A DNA stretch of 64,000 nucleotides, taken from NCBI RefSeq assembly GCF_014636095.1, contig NZ_BMDV01000001.1, forward strand, positions 538,622-602,621, written 5' to 3'. The position numbers and the translations under genes were made by a program. Each line of letters begins with the position of its first letter. The stretch's first letter is position 1. Under the pieces are notes generated by a model. That model was given only the letters and a program-made list of their open reading frames with translations, did not search any database and was not told the DNA's origin. Source of the stretch: Acinetobacter modestus (lineage in GTDB: Bacteria; Pseudomonadota; Gammaproteobacteria; Pseudomonadales; Moraxellaceae). Below are positions 27,150 to 37,508 of this stretch, in pieces.

Positions 27150-28211
27150 ATGACAATTTTTAAGAAATTACCGGGTAGCCTTTCTTTACAACGCGGCACA
27201 GTGGTAAGTGATGGCGCATTTTTTAATTTATTTGAAGATGGCAAACAAGAGCCTTTACATGTGATGTATCACGGTATTCGAGGAACTCAAAATGTCGCAG
27301 GTAATAAAGAAAAAGGGGCTGCAACAGGCAATTCTCTTGCTCGTGAAGTCACTAATATCCAGCTTACTGAATCTGCAAAATTACAACCTAAAGCCAAACT
27401 TTTGGTGAAATGGGACTTCCGTTTTATTGATCTAAACTATGTACTGTTTGCAAGTGCTTCTAAAGCGGGTGCTGACAAAAGCGAAGAATATAATTTCCGC
27501 CAAGCTTTCTTAAATTTTGTAAATCGCGCCAAAGAAAGCGATGGACTAAAAGAAGTTGTACGTCGTTATGTACGTAATATCGTGAATGGTCGCTGGTTAT
27601 GGCGTAACCGCATTGTCGCTGAAAGCATTACCATTCAAGTGACTGCTCAGGACCACCCTGAAACATTGAGTTTTGATGCCCTTTCCTACAACCTCAAGAG
27701 TTTTGATCAACCGTCTGAACAAGAACAAAAACTAGCAGATATTTTGTTAAAAGGAATTACTGGCGAATCAACAAGTGCTGCCTTGCATATCGAAGCAATT
27801 GTTGACTTTGGCATGGGTGGTGTAGAAGTTTTTCCATCTCAAAATTACCTAGAAGAGAAGCCAAAAGGCTTCTCTCGATCTTTATATCAATTAACGCCGA
27901 AAAGGCCAGACCACAAAGCAAATGATAACCAATATCTAGGACAAGCTGCTTTACGTGATCAAAAAATTGGAAATGCGCTAAGAACAATTGATACGTGGTA
28001 TCCACTGTTTAAAGAAAACGATGAAAAACCAATTGCAGTAGAACCTAACGGTGCAAACCTAGAAGGACAGATCTTCTATCGTGTAGGTAAAGACAAAGTT
28101 TCTGCATTCGATATTTTAAAAGAAATTGATGAACTTGATCCAAATAGCGATAAAGGCATGTTCTTGATAGCCTGTTTAATTCGTGGTGGCGTGTACTCTG
28201 AGGGCGAATAA
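27150..28211 (+). CDS. csy3: Csy3 (Cas7f), type I-F Cascade backbone
   Basis: About 353 aa from the ATG at 27150 (MTIFKKLPGSLS), which has an AAGGA ribosome-binding site. An upstream in-frame ATG at 27114 overlaps csy2 and is less likely. RFLWRN-like RWLWRNRIVAE is the Csy3 hallmark. Six copies form the helical backbone along the guide and produce the flipped-out sixth bases. Confidence 0.95.
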   Translation: MTIFKKLPGSLSLQRGTVVSDGAFFNLFEDGKQEPLHVMYHGIRGTQNVAGNKEKGAATGNSLAREVTNIQLTESAKLQPKAKLLVKWDFRFIDLNYVLFASASKAGADKSEEYNFRQAFLNFVNRAKESDGLKEVVRRYVRNIVNGRWLWRNRIVAESITIQVTAQDHPETLSFDALSYNLKSFDQPSEQEQKLADILLKGITGESTSAALHIEAIVDFGMGGVEVFPSQNYLEEKPKGFSRSLYQLTPKRPDHKANDNQYLGQAALRDQKIGNALRTIDTWYPLFKENDEKPIAVEPNGANLEGQIFYRVGKDKVSAFDILKEIDELDPNSDKGMFLIACLIRGGVYSEGE

Positions 28212-28213
28212 TC

Positions 28214-28822
28214 ATGGATGCCAATTATTATCTGGATATCCGTGTTCTTGAATCATCAGACGATACGGATTTAAAACTAGGTCATATTCGTAATCAAATT
28301 TACACCGTCATTCATGGTGCATTTCGAAAACTACCTGCGCATTACGCTCTTGCGTTGGAAATATCCGATAAATTGAAAGCGAAGCAGGAACAGTTTGAGA
28401 AAAAACATGGTCGTTCAGCTAAACCTAACTTTGATATTTTGCGAATTTTTGCAGAAAAACAGGATGAGTTAGATGAGTTAATCGAAGCAATTAAAGGACA
28501 CTGGAAAATTCGCGACTATACCGTTTTAGGTGCCGCAATTCCTGTTCCTACTGCCAAAATTTCTGGTTGGAAAAGTTATCGAAAGTTTCGTATTCCAACC
28601 CAGAAAGCTGAACGCACAAAGCTTTCTCATCAAAATGAACCTTTAAGAGATAGACGCTTAAAAACTGCCAAAGGAATGCCCTTCTTTCAGGTGGTCAGCA
28701 GTACAGGTCATGGTTTTACAGTGATTATTGATGTTCAAGAAAGTGAAGATGCGGGATACGGGTTACCAGATAGTTATGGACTTGCCCGTAAGGAAAGCCC
28801 TTTTGCCCTACCCGTTTTTTAA
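28214..28822 (+). CDS. csy4: Csy4 (Cas6f), crRNA-processing endoribonuclease
   Basis: 202 aa, close to the family length (187-200). The catalytic histidine is likely H34 in YTVIHGAFRKL. A basic stretch, YRKFRIPTQKAERTK and RDRRLK, corresponds to the arginine-rich helix that grips the repeat hairpin, and the C-terminus carries the FTVIIDV strand. It cuts at the base of each 5-bp hairpin and stays bound to the 3' end. It starts 2 bp after csy3. Confidence 0.95.
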   Translation: MDANYYLDIRVLESSDDTDLKLGHIRNQIYTVIHGAFRKLPAHYALALEISDKLKAKQEQFEKKHGRSAKPNFDILRIFAEKQDELDELIEAIKGHWKIRDYTVLGAAIPVPTAKISGWKSYRKFRIPTQKAERTKLSHQNEPLRDRRLKTAKGMPFFQVVSSTGHGFTVIIDVQESEDAGYGLPDSYGLARKESPFALPVF

Positions 28823-28833
28823 GGAAATATAAT

Positions 28834-29787
28834 ATGAGTCAACTCCGTCAAGAACGCAGCCGACCACTTATGCTTTCAAAGCGTGCGTGCGTATTTTATC
28901 TCGAAAGAGTTCGTGTCGTTTTAAAAGATGATCGGATTGTTTACTTGACGGAGAACTCTCAACCTGTGGAATATTTCTACAATATTCCAGAGAAAAATAC
29001 AGCCTTTTTACTACTTGGCAAAGGCAGTTCTTTAACAGATGCGGCTGCCAGACGTTTAGCCGAATCTAATGTCATGGTTGGGTTTTGCGGTTCTGGCGGC
29101 TCCCCTTTATTTTCATCATTAGACTTAACATTTTTAGCCCCCCAAAGTGAATATCGCCCCACTGAATATATGCAAATCTGGATGAAAGCATGGTTAGATG
29201 ATGACGCACGCTTACTCATGGCGAAAATTTTATTACTTGAACGTATTGCTCTCGTATCACAAGCATGGAAAAAGAATTTTGATTTGATTCAATCTGGTAT
29301 TTATATTGATGAAAATGCTTTAAACACATTCAAACAAGATATTGACCGTTCCGAAAATCAACAAGAATTACTTGCTGCCGAAGGCCGTTGGGCCAAAGCG
29401 TTATATAAACAACTTGCTAAAGGTTTTGGCCTTGAGTTTACGCGTGATGAAGGAAAAAACTCTCACGACACTATTGCTGATATCGCCAACAGCTACCTCG
29501 ATCATGGTAATTATATTGCCTATGGCTATGCAGCAGTGGCTTTAAATGGCATGGGAATTAGCTTTGCTCTCCCTATTTTGCATGGTAAAACACGTCGTGG
29601 AGGTCTAGTCTTTGACCTAGCTGATCTCGTGAAAGATGCTTTTGTGATGCCACTGGCTTTTATATGTGCCGCAAAAGGATTGAATCAAAAAGAATTCCGA
29701 ACGCAGCTTATAGAAATCTGCCAAGATCAAGATCTTTTGGATTACATGTTTAGCTTCATTACGGACATATGCAGTAAAATCAAATAA
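28834..29787 (+). CDS. cas1: Cas1, type I-F integrase
   Basis: 317 aa. The active-site glutamate lies in LLAAEGRWAKALYK. The histidine and aspartate are in LHGKTRRGGLVFDLADLVKD. Cas1 with the Cas2 domain of Cas2-3 inserts new spacers at the leader end. In most I-F loci cas1 precedes cas2-3; here it is the last gene of the csy operon and directly adjoins the array leader. Confidence 0.96.
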   Translation: MSQLRQERSRPLMLSKRACVFYLERVRVVLKDDRIVYLTENSQPVEYFYNIPEKNTAFLLLGKGSSLTDAAARRLAESNVMVGFCGSGGSPLFSSLDLTFLAPQSEYRPTEYMQIWMKAWLDDDARLLMAKILLLERIALVSQAWKKNFDLIQSGIYIDENALNTFKQDIDRSENQQELLAAEGRWAKALYKQLAKGFGLEFTRDEGKNSHDTIADIANSYLDHGNYIAYGYAAVALNGMGISFALPILHGKTRRGGLVFDLADLVKDAFVMPLAFICAAKGLNQKEFRTQLIEICQDQDLLDYMFSFITDICSKIK

Positions 29788-29884
29788 AATCATAAAATTA
29801 AGATTTATACCTCATAACGAAGTATTTTCACTCATTAAAAACTTATATAATTGATTTTAAGAGTTTTGTTTTAACTTAACTCTA
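29788..29884 (+). promoter_or_regulatory. CRISPR leader
   Basis: 97 bp of AT-rich DNA between cas1 and the first repeat. Repeat orientation (GTTCA start, TTTAGAAA end) puts transcription on the plus strand, so this is the leader and the site of spacer insertion. It probably holds the array promoter. Confidence 0.8.
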
Positions 29885-32800
29885 GTTCATCATCGTGTAG
29901 ATGATTTAGAAAATTTCAGTGATCAAGAAAGATTTTCCTTGATCGTTCATCATCGTGTAGATGATTTAGAAAAAACTCATCACGGATTTTCGCTACGCTG
30001 GCATGTTCATCATCGTGTAGATGATTTAGAAAACAAACATTGGCTCGCCCATCTTCAGGACAAAGTTCATCATCGTGTAGATGATTTAGAAAAATATTTC
30101 AAGAGCCAAAGCCCATGCTTGTTGGTTCATCATCGTGTAGATGATTTAGAAAACTTTGGATTGTTGGTGTTGGTAGGTCATATAGTTCATCATCGTGTAG
30201 ATGATTTAGAAATTGAGCGAATCGGCAACCATTACAGGGCGACTGTTCATCATCGTGTAGATGATTTAGAAACTTTGCGTCTACCATAGACACGCCAAGC
30301 GTATGTTCATCATCGTGTAGATGATTTAGAAAACTGGATTGCGTGTAATCTGCAATATTATTAAGTTCATCATCGTGTAGATGATTTAGAAATATCAATA
30401 CCCAAATAATATACTATCAATATAGTTCATCATCGTGTAGATGATTTAGAAAGCAAAAGCTGCCCAAACCACAAGGAGCAACGTGTTCATCATCGTGTAG
30501 ATGATTTAGAAATTTCATCATTTGAACGACAGCTTGGGCAGGATGTTCATCATCGTGTAGATGATTTAGAAATGAGAATAAAAGCAGAGCAGTCGCTCAA
30601 ATATGTTCATCATCGTGTAGATGATTTAGAAAAGTTGGCGCTGAGTGTTATTCATGGTCACTTGGTTCATCATCGTGTAGATGATTTAGAAAACGTTTAA
30701 AGGCGCATTTGATTCTTCAAGCACGTTCATCATCGTGTAGATGATTTAGAAAGTAAGAAGCTTGCCAACATATCGCTCGTTTATGTTCATCATCGTGTAG
30801 ATGATTTAGAAAATTAATGCAGGATTTAAACTAAATGAAGATGTGTTCATCATCGTGTAGATGATTTAGAAACAGCGTTTATGAGTGTCGAGCAAATCAG
30901 AAAGGTTCATCATCGTGTAGATGATTTAGAAACCTCATTGTGATGTTTGCGCTGTGCTAAGGCGGTTCATCATCGTGTAGATGATTTAGAAAGATTAGCG
31001 GCGGAAAGGACTCGCAAGCATGTTGTTCATCATCGTGTAGATGATTTAGAAACAGAATACAGCAGACTATTTCGCTCTGTTAATGTTCATCATCGTGTAG
31101 ATGATTTAGAAAGTGTTGAAAAGATCATTACGACCTATCAAAAGGTTCATCATCGTGTAGATGATTTAGAAACAGCACATACACAATTTTATTTTAGTGT
31201 TGTTGTTCATCATCGTGTAGATGATTTAGAAAATTAATGACTGGGCTTGGCGAAGTGCTATAGCGTTCATCATCGTGTAGATGATTTAGAAAACCCATTC
31301 TTTTTCCCGACATAGATCAATATTGTTCATCATCGTGTAGATGATTTAGAAATTACTAATCCACGCTTCTCCAACTGACGAATAGTTCATCATCGTGTAG
31401 ATGATTTAGAAAAGTGGATTTTTTTTTGTCAATGATGCGAAGATGTTCATCATCGTGTAGATGATTTAGAAATCAATATCAGTCGGAAATTTCAATGTTT
31501 ATGCGTTCATCATCGTGTAGATGATTTAGAAATCAATATCAGTCGGAAATTTCAATGTTTATGCGTTCATCATCGTGTAGATGATTTAGAAAAAAAATCT
31601 GCACCCGCCCAACGATCAGCCCGTGTTCATCATCGTGTAGATGATTTAGAAAAAGTCACTGTACGCTCAGTCGGTGCGGCAACTGTTCATCATCGTGTAG
31701 ATGATTTAGAAAATGAACTGCTTTCTTTACAACATCCAAGAAAAGTTCATCATCGTGTAGATGATTTAGAAATGGTCAGACATGGCGTAATTAGGTGCAT
31801 CGACGTTCATCATCGTGTAGATGATTTAGAAATGACTTGCGAGGCGAGTTTGTGCGCGGTTGGGGTTCATCATCGTGTAGATGATTTAGAAATCTCTCAT
31901 TGAATTTGCAGGGGACATCAACGCGTTCATCATCGTGTAGATGATTTAGAAAACGACCAACACCAAGCAAGTTTTTAAGACCATGTTCATCATCGTGTAG
32001 ATGATTTAGAAATAAAGCAGCTCCAATATCAAGTGGTAATTTATGTTCATCATCGTGTAGATGATTTAGAAACTAATGTAGTTTGGTCGCCAAATGTTCC
32101 ATTAGTTCATCATCGTGTAGATGATTTAGAAAATTTCCATACAATTTGGGTGCTATGGCAACAGGTTCATCATCGTGTAGATGATTTAGAAATTCCGAAA
32201 ATAGAGGCATAAGGTTTGTTAAGTGTTCATCATCGTGTAGATGATTTAGAAAAGAATCATCAGAAACAACTCCACGACCAACACGTTCATCATCGTGTAG
32301 ATGATTTAGAAAATTAATTGACGCCCCGCTTCGTAAGTGCAACTGTTCATCATCGTGTAGATGATTTAGAAATCCTGCCTGGCCCGCTTGGATGTGGGCT
32401 AACCGTTCATCATCGTGTAGATGATTTAGAAAGAATGGACGTGTTAAATGATAATGCTCACCGAGTTCATCATCGTGTAGATGATTTAGAAAAGTTGTCA
32501 CTCAAACAAATTTAGATGCTTATCGTTCATCATCGTGTAGATGATTTAGAAACAATCTGAATTTGCATAAGCAGCATCTTCTGCGTTCATCATCGTGTAG
32601 ATGATTTAGAAACCTAGCAAAGCTGTTATATTCATGCTTTAATCGTTCATCATCGTGTAGATGATTTAGAAACATCATTCCAGAGCTTACAAACGAGCAG
32701 ATCGGTTCATCATCGTGTAGATGATTTAGAAAATTCCTATTAGTTTAAAGAAAGCATTAAAAATGTTCATCATCGTGTAGATGATTTAGAAATTCTTGGC

Positions 32801-34412
32801 AATTCCATAACGGCGTGATTCAACGTTCATCATCGTGTAGATGATTTAGAAACATGTTAAAGACAGCTTTAAACACAATGACGAGTTCATCATCGTGTAG
32901 ATGATTTAGAAAATTATTACAATTATCCTAAGTTATTGATTTTTGTTCATCATCGTGTAGATGATTTAGAAAAAGCGGGCGCTGCAAATCCTGTTCAGTG
33001 GTCAGTTCATCATCGTGTAGATGATTTAGAAAATCCATCCGTACGTAAAGATCTATAGAAATCCGTTCATCATCGTGTAGATGATTTAGAAATGTTCAGT
33101 GGTCATTCAAGAACATCGCTAACAGTTCATCATCGTGTAGATGATTTAGAAATTGATCATCTGAAATACAAACCTCACCTTTTTGTTCATCATCGTGTAG
33201 ATGATTTAGAAATTTCCACATTATGCAGCCAGAAATTTGCTGTTGTTCATCATCGTGTAGATGATTTAGAAATCAATTGCGGGTCAAGTTCTTTTTTCAC
33301 TAGGGTTCATCATCGTGTAGATGATTTAGAAAAGCTAGATAAGATTCAAAAGCAAGCAGACAAAGTTCATCATCGTGTAGATGATTTAGAAAGCTAACAA
33401 GGCAAGAAACTACACATACCGTTTGTTCATCATCGTGTAGATGATTTAGAAAGATAAGAAAACCTGCTCTTTTTAAACCCCAAGGTTCATCATCGTGTAG
33501 ATGATTTAGAAATCTGTAAACAAGTCATACAAGACGCTGATCGCGTTCATCATCGTGTAGATGATTTAGAAAACCACCTGAAAAAGTCGTCTTTTCAAGA
33601 AATGGTTCATCATCGTGTAGATGATTTAGAAATCAAGAGGTTTCAGGATCTCGCTGTTTTAAAAGTTCATCATCGTGTAGATGATTTAGAAAGTTTTCGT
33701 TGTACAAATAATCCCACTGGAGAGGTTCATCATCGTGTAGATGATTTAGAAATATTTGATCGTTCGTTAATTCAGGAATGAGGGGTTCATCATCGTGTAG
33801 ATGATTTAGAAATGGTCTGAAAGCCTTTATTTACGGGCATGGACGTTCATCATCGTGTAGATGATTTAGAAAATACTTTCAACTAGGCGCTTGAGGTCAT
33901 TAAGGTTCATCATCGTGTAGATGATTTAGAAACCGACCTTAAACATGCTCACCTCATAAAGAGGGTTCATCATCGTGTAGATGATTTAGAAAAGCAATTA
34001 CACTAAAACTCATTGACATCGTGGGTTCATCATCGTGTAGATGATTTAGAAAATTTCAGCTATTCCCTTTGGCCATCCATCTGTGTTCATCATCGTGTAG
34101 ATGATTTAGAAAAACAGCAATCCCTCCCACTGTTGCTGTCAACCGTTCATCATCGTGTAGATGATTTAGAAATTGCATAGCAAGAGTAGATACCTTGTCA
34201 AACTGTTCATCATCGTGTAGATGATTTAGAAATTAACACGCTGAATAACTTGCTGTAATGCCAAGTTCATCATCGTGTAGATGATTTAGAAACTAAAGCC
34301 TACGGCAAATTTGAAGAAGTCAAAGTTCATCATCGTGTAGATGATTTAGAAATGAATTGCAGCACTATTAACATTAAAAAATTCGTTCATCATCGTGTAG
34401 ATGATTTAGAAA
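29885..34412 (+). CRISPR. Type I-F CRISPR array: 76 repeats, 75 spacers
   Basis: A 28-bp repeat (GTTCATCATCGTGTAGATGA followed by TTTAGAAA) recurs with an exact 60-bp period from 29885 to the last copy at 34385, giving 76 repeats and 75 spacers of 32 bp. All repeats read identical, including the last. The hairpin is TCATC-GTGTA-GATGA. Spacers 27 and 28 (31473 and 31533) are identical. Spacers 52/54 and 35/40 overlap in sequence with a CC just before the second protospacer, showing a 5'-CC PAM. Spacer 33 encodes a phage tail-fibre-like peptide. ORFs reading VHHRVDDLE or FLNHLHDDE through the array are artefacts of the repeat. Confidence 0.99.
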
Positions 34413-34442
34413 GTAATATTATGAAAAAACCGACTAGATTAC

Positions 34443-35086
34443 CCTACTGTGCATTTTGAAGCTCCACCACGAGATGGTTTAGAGCAACGTTTAGATGAAT
34501 TTATCCAGTGGTTTAATACCAGCAGAACCAATACCCTGCTTGATCCACTGATTCGGGCTGGAATAACTCACCTGGTTTTTTTGACACCCCACCCTTTTGA
34601 TGATTGTAATAGACGTATTACACTTACACTGACTGACTTAGCTTTAGCTCAAATGGATCAACAAAGTATTCGTCTATATGCGATGTCACCTGTCATTTTA
34701 AATAAGCGTAAAAGCTATTATGAGATTCTTGAAGCAACTCAAAAAGGTGGTTCTGATATTACAGCTTGGTTGCTTTGGTTTTTACAAGCATTCAATGACA
34801 GCCTTGAACAGACATTAAAGCGTATTGAAAGGACACTTTTAAAAAGTACATTTTGGCAGATTTTTTCGGAATTGGATTTGCATGAAGGACAGCGCAAGGT
34901 TTTAAATAGGCTGCTTGATGGTGGGGAAAATGGATTTGAGCATGGGATCAGTGCCTCACAATATAAGAAAGTAGCTAAGGTGAGCCGAGCCACTGCTACT
35001 CGCCATCTTACTGATTTATTGAAAAAAACTGACTCATAAGACTTGAAGGTGGTGGAAGGAATCCAAGGTATCAGATTAGAAAATAA
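34443..35086 (+). pseudogene. Truncated Fic-family protein remnant
   Basis: The reading frame from about 34443 (VHFEAPPRDGLEQRL) matches the middle and end of Fic/DUF4172-type proteins. The Fic motif is damaged: HPFDDCNRRI instead of HPFxDGNGR. The N-terminal third is missing because the homology begins 30 bp after the last CRISPR repeat. A C-terminal winged helix (SQYKKVAKVSRATATRHL) is present, but a frameshift near 35030 moves the usual ending GGGRNPRYQI out of frame. AMP-transfer activity is very unlikely. Confidence 0.85.
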
Positions 35087-35195
35087 AAAATTAAGGCTAT
35101 AGTAGATTAACATTATGTTGGCCTAGTACAGCCCCTAAAAATATCTGAATATCACATCCCTCTCGATCGCCCCCTCCGCCTGTTTCAAAATTTCA

Positions 35196-35407
35196 TCATG
35201 AACAGCGATTACAAATGTCGAATTGATGGTACTCATTTATATAAGCTAACTCTTGAATTTCTTTCTTATGTTGTTGAATGACACGCTTTGCACTATGCAT
35301 TACAACACGCTTTGTTGCCTCGTTGTCATCAAAAGGAATTGATAATAGTTGACCAGCCATCGCTGAACGTGGCTTTCTATTTTCAAATCACTTAAACGTT
35401 TAGTCAT
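35196..35407 (-). pseudogene. Small frameshifted gene remnant
   Basis: The minus strand starts MTKRLSDLKIES at 35407, then continues in another frame as AMAGQLLSIPFDDNEATKRV and HSAKRVIQQHKKEIQELAY to a stop at 35196. Together they look like one short helical protein with a frameshift near residue 10-15. Family unknown to me; it lies just downstream of the DUF262 operon. Confidence 0.5.
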
Positions 35408-35471
35408 AGTCCTCTTCCTATCAGGTGTTTCTATATACATTCATTTTAAGATTGAATAGACTAACCGACAC

Positions 35472-37508
35472 TCATTTCACAAAGTCTTGGTAAGCTGACT
35501 CAAACAAAGCGAACATCGCTTGCTCGTGCTTTTCAATCTGGGTTGTGCTCCAGTCACCTTCTTTTTCAAGCAATTGAATCATCAAGTACAATTTAAGTGT
35601 ATCAATTTTACCCTTCCTTATCTCAGGCATAAAATACTCACATTTTGTACTTGGAGAGCGATTACCTATGCTTGAATTCTTACTTGAACTAATCAGGCAT
35701 AAGTTACCAAAACGATGTAAAGTTTCATCATCTAATTTAGCACGCTCTCCCTCTATCTGTTGTGCATAGAAATGTTCGACTGAACTGCGCTGTGTAAATT
35801 TAAATTTTTTGATTACATCATATCGATCATCTAAATTACGTTTTTCTGCATTACAATAAATCAAGAAATCCAAATAGTTAAAGACAAAATTATTTTCAAT
35901 ATTGCCAAAGCTTATTTTTCGCTTGAATTGATTGATTTTTAAATCATCGATTGCAGGAGTGCCATAAATCAAATCAAAATAATCAATCTGTTTTTCATTT
36001 AGATACCGCTGAAAAATAAATTTTCTCGCTAAATGTTGTAATGCATTAAAATAGTCAGACACAGATTTATCTTTATTTTGATAAAGCCAATACAGTGCAC
36101 CATTTAACCAATATTTATAAGACAAGGTGGGAGTAGCTGTATGAAATGCTGTCATCAATAATAGAACTCTTTGAGCAATATCAGTATTATTTCCCTCAAA
36201 AGTATACACATACGAACTATTTCTTTCATATAATTTAAGCCGCTTTATACTCCAATCATCATGATCCGTAGAATAATCCCGCTTAACAATGTATTGATCA
36301 AATAGAAATTTAGACTTAAGCAGGATAAACATAAAGCTTTTTACATTCTCTATTGCTTCTTTATCCTCTTGAATTCCTAGATTCTTGAGAAGGATATGTT
36401 CTTCAAACTGATCAATCAGTTGCTTGTCATCCAATGCCACTTTTTGATTACGGTTCGTTTGACTTAGCCAAATTTGTAAAACGTGTAATAAGAAATTCGG
36501 AAAATTGATAATACTATTGAATCGTTCAGGCCTTTCTTCTTTTGTATCTTTATTTTTAATACGCTCAGGCACTTTTTTTAACATTTCAGAAATAGATTGA
36601 AAATTGCTTTTCGAACTTGTTTGTTCTTGTGATTCTACATTTTTACTAAAAATTTTAAGTAAACTAGAAGCGCTTTCAGGAACAAAATCTCCCCAATCCT
36701 TTCCAAAAATCACATCACGCTGTGTTGTTGAAAAACCATATTGAACGTAACGCTCCATATTGGCAGTCGCGTTCCAAATACTCGTAAATAGTGTCATGCA
36801 TGATGTTCTATCACCCACATCTTCAATTTTATGCAGTACGCTTAGCAATTTCGCTTTTAAAATTTCATGTTTTTCTAATTGTTCACCACGACTATTCATC
36901 ACCTCAAAATAATGATTGAGATTGGTATCCTTTGGGACTGCAACTTGTGTGATGACTACATTTTCAAATAAATATTTGCAGAAAATACTCAAATCACCTT
37001 GTTTGATGATTTTTTGAATTGATCGTTGTAGCAACTCAAACCCCTGAACTAAATCCGCGTTATATTCGGATGATTTTAAATGTTGTAGATGATTACCTCT
37101 AAGTAAAGCCTGAAAGGTTAAAGAAGACTTTGGTCGACTTTCAAAATCAAGATTGAATTGATTAAACCAAGACATATCAAGAACAATTTTTTCTTCTTGG
37201 GATAATCGTTTCAGGCAAATCGCTAACAAGGTTAAAGTGGTAAATCGTTGCTGACCATCGATAATTTCATAGGTGCCATTGCTACGCTCAAAAACAACCA
37301 ATGTTCCAATATAATATTTTTTATTTCCATGAGTCTGCCCTTGATTTATCTGATCAGGTTGCTTCTGATAATCTTGAATATCCAAAATTAACTGATCAAT
37401 TTCTTTCTCTCCCCAAGCATAATTACGCTGATACATCGGGATAATATAAGTCTGTTTATTCTCGAACAGGGCTTGAATCTTAAGCGCTTGGATTGACTCA
37501 TTTTTCAT
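35472..37508 (-). CDS. DUF262 + DUF1524/HNH-like protein (GmrSD-like)
   Basis: 678 aa. The N-terminal DUF262 domain has MYQRNYAWGEKEI, YYIGTLVV and the hallmark IDGQQRFTTL (DGQQR at residues 84-88), a ParB-like fold that handles nucleotides in GmrS-type restriction. A C-terminal HNH-like region has VEHFYAQ (E578-H579), then FGNLCLISSSKNSSIGN, as in DUF1524 nucleases. This domain pair defines GmrSD-family type IV restriction enzymes, which cut modified DNA. It overlaps the upstream DUF262 gene by 11 bp, so the two are translationally coupled. Confidence 0.85.
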   Translation of the reverse strand: MKNESIQALKIQALFENKQTYIIPMYQRNYAWGEKEIDQLILDIQDYQKQPDQINQGQTHGNKKYYIGTLVVFERSNGTYEIIDGQQRFTTLTLLAICLKRLSQEEKIVLDMSWFNQFNLDFESRPKSSLTFQALLRGNHLQHLKSSEYNADLVQGFELLQRSIQKIIKQGDLSIFCKYLFENVVITQVAVPKDTNLNHYFEVMNSRGEQLEKHEILKAKLLSVLHKIEDVGDRTSCMTLFTSIWNATANMERYVQYGFSTTQRDVIFGKDWGDFVPESASSLLKIFSKNVESQEQTSSKSNFQSISEMLKKVPERIKNKDTKEERPERFNSIINFPNFLLHVLQIWLSQTNRNQKVALDDKQLIDQFEEHILLKNLGIQEDKEAIENVKSFMFILLKSKFLFDQYIVKRDYSTDHDDWSIKRLKLYERNSSYVYTFEGNNTDIAQRVLLLMTAFHTATPTLSYKYWLNGALYWLYQNKDKSVSDYFNALQHLARKFIFQRYLNEKQIDYFDLIYGTPAIDDLKINQFKRKISFGNIENNFVFNYLDFLIYCNAEKRNLDDRYDVIKKFKFTQRSSVEHFYAQQIEGERAKLDDETLHRFGNLCLISSSKNSSIGNRSPSTKCEYFMPEIRKGKIDTLKLYLMIQLLEKEGDWSTTQIEKHEQAMFALFESAYQDFVK

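Noticed and set aside
29939..33397. Open frames of about 65-142 codons reading VHHRVDDLE or FLNHLHDDE repeatedly on both strands
   Set aside because: They are translations of the CRISPR repeat with a 60-bp (in-frame) period, not proteins.
29913..34384. Self-targeting spacers against genes in this window
   Set aside because: Reading the 75 spacers, I saw no clear match to the surrounding sequence. This was by eye, so only strong matches would have been seen.
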